Assembly: GCA_965228905.1 (NCBI GenBank)
Contig: CBDDII010000002.1
Span: 1,054,001 to 1,118,000 of the forward strand
Direction: 5' to 3'
DNA: 64,000 bases
Origin: CALKXV01 sp965228905
GTDB lineage: Bacteria; Pseudomonadota; Alphaproteobacteria; Rhodobacterales; Rhodobacteraceae
A model generated the notes under the pieces. That model saw only the letters and a program-made list of their open reading frames with translations, was not told where the DNA came from and made no database searches. The position numbers and the translations under genes were made by a program. Of this stretch, positions 60,161 through 64,000 are shown piece by piece (the first letter of the stretch is position 1; the number at the start of each line of letters is the position of its first letter).

Positions 60161-62162
60161 GGGCCAGGGCGCGGGCTTCGGACCCCTTGATGCAGGTGCG
60201 GCTCATCGGGCCGAAGCTGCCGAGATCGCTGCGCAATTCCGGGAACAGGCCAAAAAGTTCGTCGCGTGCGGGGTCGCTCAGGGTGCTGAGGCCCTGTTCG
60301 CCGGGATAGAAACTTTCCGAAGGCGCGCCATTGGCGATGACGATTTCGTGGCGGTTGAACAGCATGTGCACATAGGTGACCATGCCGCCGTAGTGCGCGG
60401 TGACGTTGTAGTCGTTCACAAGGCTTTTGGCGGGGACGAGGATTTCGTTTTCTCCGAACAGCAATTGGGCGCGGTAGCCTTCGACCAGCATCCGGTGCTG
60501 AGGCGAGACCAAAAGATCGCGGTGGTTGCCGAAGACGCCACGGGCAAAGTTGATCGGGGCCAGCGCGCCGGTGCCGCGCACCGTCTTTCGTCCGATCCAG
60601 CGGATGGGTTGCGGGCCGTGGTCGAGGGTGGTGACCGTGTCGCCCGGCGAAAGCGTTTCGATCCGCCGTTCGCCCGAGGGGGTCTGGATCAGGGTGCCGC
60701 TGGTGAAGCAGATGATGTTGTCGCGATAATCGAAATCGCTGACGAGCGGGACGGCGTTCGAGCCGTCGGGATCGACGTCGTTATCGCTGTCGGCCAGATT
60801 GAAGTTCGTTCCGTCAAACGGCACCCATCCGGACAGGACGTCGACGACGTCCTTGATGCCGTCTCCGTCGGAATCGGCGGATGCGTCGATGGCGGCCTGG
60901 CTTACGCCGTGGCCTGCCTCGTCCGTGTCCGAGATCCCGTCGTTGTCGCTGTCGGTGTCAAGGTAGTCGGCAGTGCCGTCGCCGTCGGTGTCGACCGGCG
61001 TCAGGCCGCCGGTTTCATAGGCATCGTCCAGCCCGTCGCCATCGCTGTCGACGCCGCTGGGTGGCGTATAGCTGGCGCTCGCCTGGGCTTCGATGTTGTC
61101 GTAGATGCCGTCGTTGTCGCTGTCGAGGTCGAGGTAATCGGCGATGCCGTCGCCGTCTGTGTCAGTGTAAGACGTGCCGTCGATTTCCAGCGTGTAGGAA
61201 ACCGCCGGGTTGCCGCCGATCGGGTTGACTGCGTTCGAGGCGTCGATGGTGATGATGATGCCGGGGACGCCGCCGCCGATGTCGACGACGCTGATGGTCT
61301 GGGTGACGGGGGTCGTGACGGGGATCAGCGAGCCGTTGTTCTGGACCCCTGTCTGAAGATCGCCGGTCGTAAATTCGCCGTTGTTGAATTCGAGGGTGAA
61401 ATCCTCGTTCCCGCCGTTGAGGTCGCCGTCGGCCAGGATGTTCGAGATCGTGACCGTTTCACCGATATTGACGCCGAAGGACGACAGATCAATGCTGTCG
61501 GTCGATGTGCCGCCGGTCGTGTTGACGTCGACCTGCGGCGTGGTCGTGGTGAAGGGGGTGGCACCTTCGTCGACGTTCAGAATGCCGTCGCCGTCGATGT
61601 CGATGTCGAGTTCGTCGGAAACCCCGTCGCCATCCAGATCGTCGGGCAGGTCCAGCACGTGGCGGTCGGCGGTCAGGCCATAGACGCCCGTGCCGCCTGA
61701 CGGAGCGGCGGTTCCGAGCGTGATCGATTCAATGAAGTCCGCTTCGAGCGCATCGGAATAGGCATTGGGGGCTGCGCTGGCCGGGGGAGGCATCAGGTAG
61801 AGATTGCCCGCCGTGTCCTGCATCACGATGGCGTTGACCGTGGCGGTCGATCCGTCCGTATAGGTAATGGTGGTATTGTTGTAGATCATCGCCGCGTCGT
61901 GCGTCTGCGGCGGATCTCCGTCGATCGAGAAGGTCTCGTTCGCGGCGTTGTTGTCGGCGTCGTAGGCCGTGTTCTGGGTGCCGCCAGTGTAGTTGCCGGA
62001 CGGATCGTCCGACATGACCTGAACGGCAGAGTAAAGCGGCGCCCCGGCACTGCCGAAGGTCAGGCCGTTGAGGGCGTTGTGGTTCTCGGAGGTCGTGTTG
62101 CCTTCGACCGTGTCGATCTCGGGCGCTGTCCCGAGCGAGAATACGAAAAAGGTTGTCGCCAC
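60153..62162 (-). CDS. Large Ca-binding protein with C-terminal Hint domain
   Basis: A 669-residue acidic protein. No classical signal peptide is seen. Several aspartate-rich thrombospondin type 3-like/EF-loop repeats occur (DDLDGDGVSDELDIDIDGDG; DTDGDGIADYLDLDSDNDGI; DSDGDGLDDAYE; DTDGDGTADYLDTDSDNDGI). From C485 a Hint (hedgehog/intein-type) domain begins: CFTSGTLIQTPSGERRIETL then SPGDTVTTLDHGPQPIRWIG. The protein is probably secreted, perhaps by type I export, which suits Ca-binding acidic repeats. The Hint domain lacks an obvious C-extein, so self-splicing is unlikely; self-cleavage is possible. Confidence 0.87.
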   Translation of the reverse strand: MATTFFVFSLGTAPEIDTVEGNTTSENHNALNGLTFGSAGAPLYSAVQVMSDDPSGNYTGGTQNTAYDADNNAANETFSIDGDPPQTHDAAMIYNNTTITYTDGSTATVNAIVMQDTAGNLYLMPPPASAAPNAYSDALEADFIESITLGTAAPSGGTGVYGLTADRHVLDLPDDLDGDGVSDELDIDIDGDGILNVDEGATPFTTTTPQVDVNTTGGTSTDSIDLSSFGVNIGETVTISNILADGDLNGGNEDFTLEFNNGEFTTGDLQTGVQNNGSLIPVTTPVTQTISVVDIGGGVPGIIITIDASNAVNPIGGNPAVSYTLEIDGTSYTDTDGDGIADYLDLDSDNDGIYDNIEAQASASYTPPSGVDSDGDGLDDAYETGGLTPVDTDGDGTADYLDTDSDNDGISDTDEAGHGVSQAAIDASADSDGDGIKDVVDVLSGWVPFDGTNFNLADSDNDVDPDGSNAVPLVSDFDYRDNIICFTSGTLIQTPSGERRIETLSPGDTVTTLDHGPQPIRWIGRKTVRGTGALAPINFARGVFGNHRDLLVSPQHRMLVEGYRAQLLFGENEILVPAKSLVNDYNVTAHYGGMVTYVHMLFNRHEIVIANGAPSESFYPGEQGLSTLSDPARDELFGLFPELRSDLGSFGPMSRTCIKGSEARALALM

Positions 62163-62504
62163 GCGTTAGTATCCCCCGAACTTTTGGACGGGGGGCACGA
62201 CGCGCGTACAACCGGCTTTGTTCAAATTTGCATACGGCACGATGACCGACAGGATTTTGACACCCTCAGGCATGACAGGCTACCCTCGGAACGGTGAACC
62301 GTTCCCCCCAAGTTTCTTTTTCTCCCTCTTTCCGGCAGCTGGCAGCATGGGAAAGATTCGGTGCCTGAATTGTGCACGACCCTGCGGGACACCACAAGTT
62401 TTATACGCCCTGATATACAGTGCCGCAACATGTAGAGGGGGGATAGGTCGCATTTCGGCAAGTTTCTACTTACGCCGGGGCAAGATGCAGGTAAATCTGA
62501 AGTC
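62163..62504. other. Intergenic region (342 bp) with a short hairpin
   Basis: No credible gene. GGAACGG-TGAA-CCGTTCC (62288-62305) is a perfect seven-base-pair stem in the leader or upstream region of the minus-strand Hint gene. TTTTATACGCCCTGATATACA near 62400 is AT-rich and may contain promoter elements for the genes on either side, but no clear -35/-10 pair can be fixed. Confidence 0.5.
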
Positions 62505-62936
62505 ATGAAGTGGATTGATTTGCCCCCTGTCTGGCTGATTGCCTGTCTTGTTCTGGCCTGGGCGGCGCCGTTCCGGTTTACCCCCGGTGTTCTGGCCATT
62601 TTCGGGTGGATCGCGCTTGCTGTCGGGGTAATGCTCATGGTCTTCGCGGTTGTCGAGTTCGCCCGCGCGCGCACAACGATCATCCCGCGCAAATCCCCTT
62701 CGGCGCTGGTCACTTCGGGGATTTTCCGGTGGTCGCGCAACCCGATCTACCTGGCGGATGTCCTGTTCCTTGCCGGTGCTTCCCTGATCTGGGGCAGTGT
62801 CGTGGGGCTTCTCATTGTGCCTGTTTTTGCAGCAGTGATCGAGCGGCGGTTCATTCTTGGCGAAGAATCCAAGTTGAGCGCCACTTATGGCGAGGCTTTC
62901 GACGAATACGCCTTGAAGGTCCGCCGCTGGTTGTAG
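62505..62936 (+). CDS. Isoprenylcysteine carboxyl methyltransferase-like membrane protein
   Basis: A 143-residue polytopic protein with about four membrane segments. WSRNPIYLADVLFLAGASLI and ERRFILGEESKLSATYGEAF then DEYALKVRRWL are the SAM- and membrane-associated blocks of the ICMT/phospholipid methyltransferase group. Bacterial members have various or unknown substrates. No clear Shine-Dalgarno precedes ATG 62505. It is separated from pntA by about 100 bp. Confidence 0.82.
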   Translation: MKWIDLPPVWLIACLVLAWAAPFRFTPGVLAIFGWIALAVGVMLMVFAVVEFARARTTIIPRKSPSALVTSGIFRWSRNPIYLADVLFLAGASLIWGSVVGLLIVPVFAAVIERRFILGEESKLSATYGEAFDEYALKVRRWL

Positions 62937-62960
62937 ACTTGCCTGCGACAAGCGATACGG

Positions 62961-62989
62961 TTGCGTGGACGGGTGACCGTGCGTAAACA
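62961..62989 (+). promoter_or_regulatory. Weak candidate promoter of pntA
   Basis: TTGCGT (62961-62966), a 17-bp spacer and TAAACA (62984-62989) lie about 50 bp before the pntA ATG. Matches to the sigma-70 consensus are partial. Confidence 0.3.
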
Positions 62990-63037
62990 CTGTCTAGCTT
63001 AAAGCGCCAAAGAACTTGAGACGGGGGATAGCGCCAC

Positions 63038-64000
63038 ATGAAAATCGGAGTGCCAAAGGAAGTTGCATCCGGCGAGGCACGGGTGGCGATGACGCCTCAG
63101 AGTGCGAAAGATCTGCAAAAGCTGGGCCATGAGTGCCTGATCCAGAAAGGGGCGGGCGAGGCTGCGGGATTCTCGGATGCCGATTACAAGGCTGCCGGGG
63201 TCGAGGTGGTTTCGGGTGCTGCCATCTGGAAAGACGCCGAGGTCGTTGCCAAGGTGCAGCCGCCGAGTGACGCCGAAGCCGCGAAACTGTCCGAAGGGCA
63301 GACGCTGATTTCCTTCTTCTATCCGGCGGCGAACGAAGCCCTGATGGCGAAGGCCAAGGATCAGGGCGCGACCGTCATCGCGATGGACATGGTGCCCCGG
63401 ATCAGCCGGGCGCAGAAGATGGACGCCCTGTCGTCCATGGCGAACATTGCGGGCTATCGTGCTGTTATCGAAGCGGGAAACAACTTTGGCCGGTTCTTCA
63501 CGGGGCAGGTGACGGCCGCCGGTAAGGTGCCGCCTGCCAAGGTCTTGATCGTTGGTGCCGGTGTGGCGGGGCTTGCCGCCATCGGGACGGCGACGTCTTT
63601 GGGTGCGATTACCTATGCCTTCGATGTGCGCCCCGAAGTGGCCGAGCAGATCGAATCCATGGGGGCGGAGTTCGTCTACCTCGATTTCGAGGAAGAACAG
63701 ACGGACGGGGCGTCGACCGGGGGTTATGCCGCGCCGTCCAGCCCCGAGTTCCGGGAAAAGCAGCTTGAGAAGTTCCGCGAGTTGGCGCCCGAGATGGATA
63801 TTGTCATCACCACGGCACTGATCCCGAACCGCGATGCGCCGGTGTTGTGGACCAAGGACATGGTCGAGATGATGAAGCCCGGCAGCGTGATCGTCGATCT
63901 GGCGGCCGAGCGGGGCGGCAACTGCGAGTTGACCGAGAAGGACAAGAAAATCGTTTCCGATAATGGGGTTACCATCGTCGGTTACACCGATTTCCCGTCC
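63038..64000 (+). CDS. pntA: NAD(P) transhydrogenase subunit alpha, 5' part
   Basis: The first 321 codons of a gene that runs off the right edge. MKIGVPKEVASGEARVAMTP is the alanine dehydrogenase/PntA start, the NAD-binding glycine motif is GAGVAG (173-178), and GGYAAPSSPEFREKQ and VIVDLAAERGGNCELT are PntA blocks. Subunit alpha domain I binds NAD(H) and acts with PntB in the proton-translocating transhydrogenase. GGGGGA precedes ATG 63038 at good distance. Whether the membrane part is fused or separate cannot be seen. Confidence 0.94.
   Translation, partial: MKIGVPKEVASGEARVAMTPQSAKDLQKLGHECLIQKGAGEAAGFSDADYKAAGVEVVSGAAIWKDAEVVAKVQPPSDAEAAKLSEGQTLISFFYPAANEALMAKAKDQGATVIAMDMVPRISRAQKMDALSSMANIAGYRAVIEAGNNFGRFFTGQVTAAGKVPPAKVLIVGAGVAGLAAIGTATSLGAITYAFDVRPEVAEQIESMGAEFVYLDFEEEQTDGASTGGYAAPSSPEFREKQLEKFRELAPEMDIVITTALIPNRDAPVLWTKDMVEMMKPGSVIVDLAAERGGNCELTEKDKKIVSDNGVTIVGYTDFPS

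Noticed and set aside
60081..61700. 539-codon plus-strand frame opposite the Hint gene
   Set aside because: Complement of Asp/Gly repeats (GAC GGC), giving Val/Ala/Asp-rich noise.

Overview
The window is GC-rich, densely packed DNA from an alphaproteobacterium, most likely a member of the Rhodobacteraceae. The evidence is a complete aerobic (cobG/cobF/cobE-type) cobalamin pathway with CobN/CobS/CobT cobaltochelatase parts, an isolated trigger factor gene, a cobS-DnaJ-BolA neighbourhood, a Hint-domain secreted protein, and GTGA/ATGA stop-start overlaps almost everywhere. This placement rests on gene content and style only; no rRNA or tRNA gene is visible.

Layout. 1-1540: two translationally coupled membrane proteins of unknown role on the minus strand. 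1756-18448: a cobalamin superlocus. A threonine kinase-like gene and cobC make the aminopropanol linker precursor, cobO lies on the opposite strand, and a cobalamin riboswitch then precedes DUF1636-cobW-cobN-cobG-cobH-cobI-cobJ-(cobK inverted)-cobL-cobE-cobM-cobB-cobA-cobF. 18495-22238 (minus): a second cobalamin riboswitch drives DUF4198-cbiM-cbiL-cbiQ-cbiO, an energy-coupling-factor metal importer that probably supplies cobalt. 22416-28616: a six-gene membrane operon DUF4129-DUF4350-MoxR-DUF58-SpoIIM-RDD, conserved in many bacteria but poorly understood, followed by a YciC-like membrane protein. 29566-37080: tig, pxpA, a ClC channel, DUF427, a Xaa-Pro aminopeptidase and an FMN-binding oxidase-like protein. 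37138-43705: cobT and cobS, separated by a divergent HxlR/NADPH-reductase pair, then Tat-exported msrB, a possible small RNA, a DnaJ-like protein and BolA. 43702-51089: DUF4177, an 11-bp tandem repeat, a membrane protein, gatB, a tandem pair of lytic transglycosylase-like paralogues, a REP-like palindrome, two uncharacterised proteins and an acyltransferase. 51267-59341: pepN, an ArsR/SRPBCC pair, glcB (malate synthase G), a periplasmic protein behind an unusual structured leader, a GlcG/HbpS-like protein, a C26 glutamine amidotransferase and a small conserved-looking protein. 59344-64000: a cluster of four hairpins, a lyxose isomerase-family cupin, a large Ca-binding/Hint protein, a small methyltransferase-like membrane protein and the 5' part of pntA.

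How it fits together: the first 22 kb and 37-41 kb together encode nearly the whole route from uroporphyrinogen III to adenosylated corrinoid, including cobalt uptake and insertion, with feedback through two B12 riboswitches on opposite strands. No mobile element, phage, CRISPR array or RNA operon was found. The most unusual signals are non-coding: a leader at 57049-57115 whose interleaved inverted repeats can pair with the Shine-Dalgarno, a run of four hairpins with matching GACGC/GCGTC loops at 59344-59455, an 11-bp tandem repeat at 44248-44298, and cobK and cobL start codons sharing a CATG on opposite strands.
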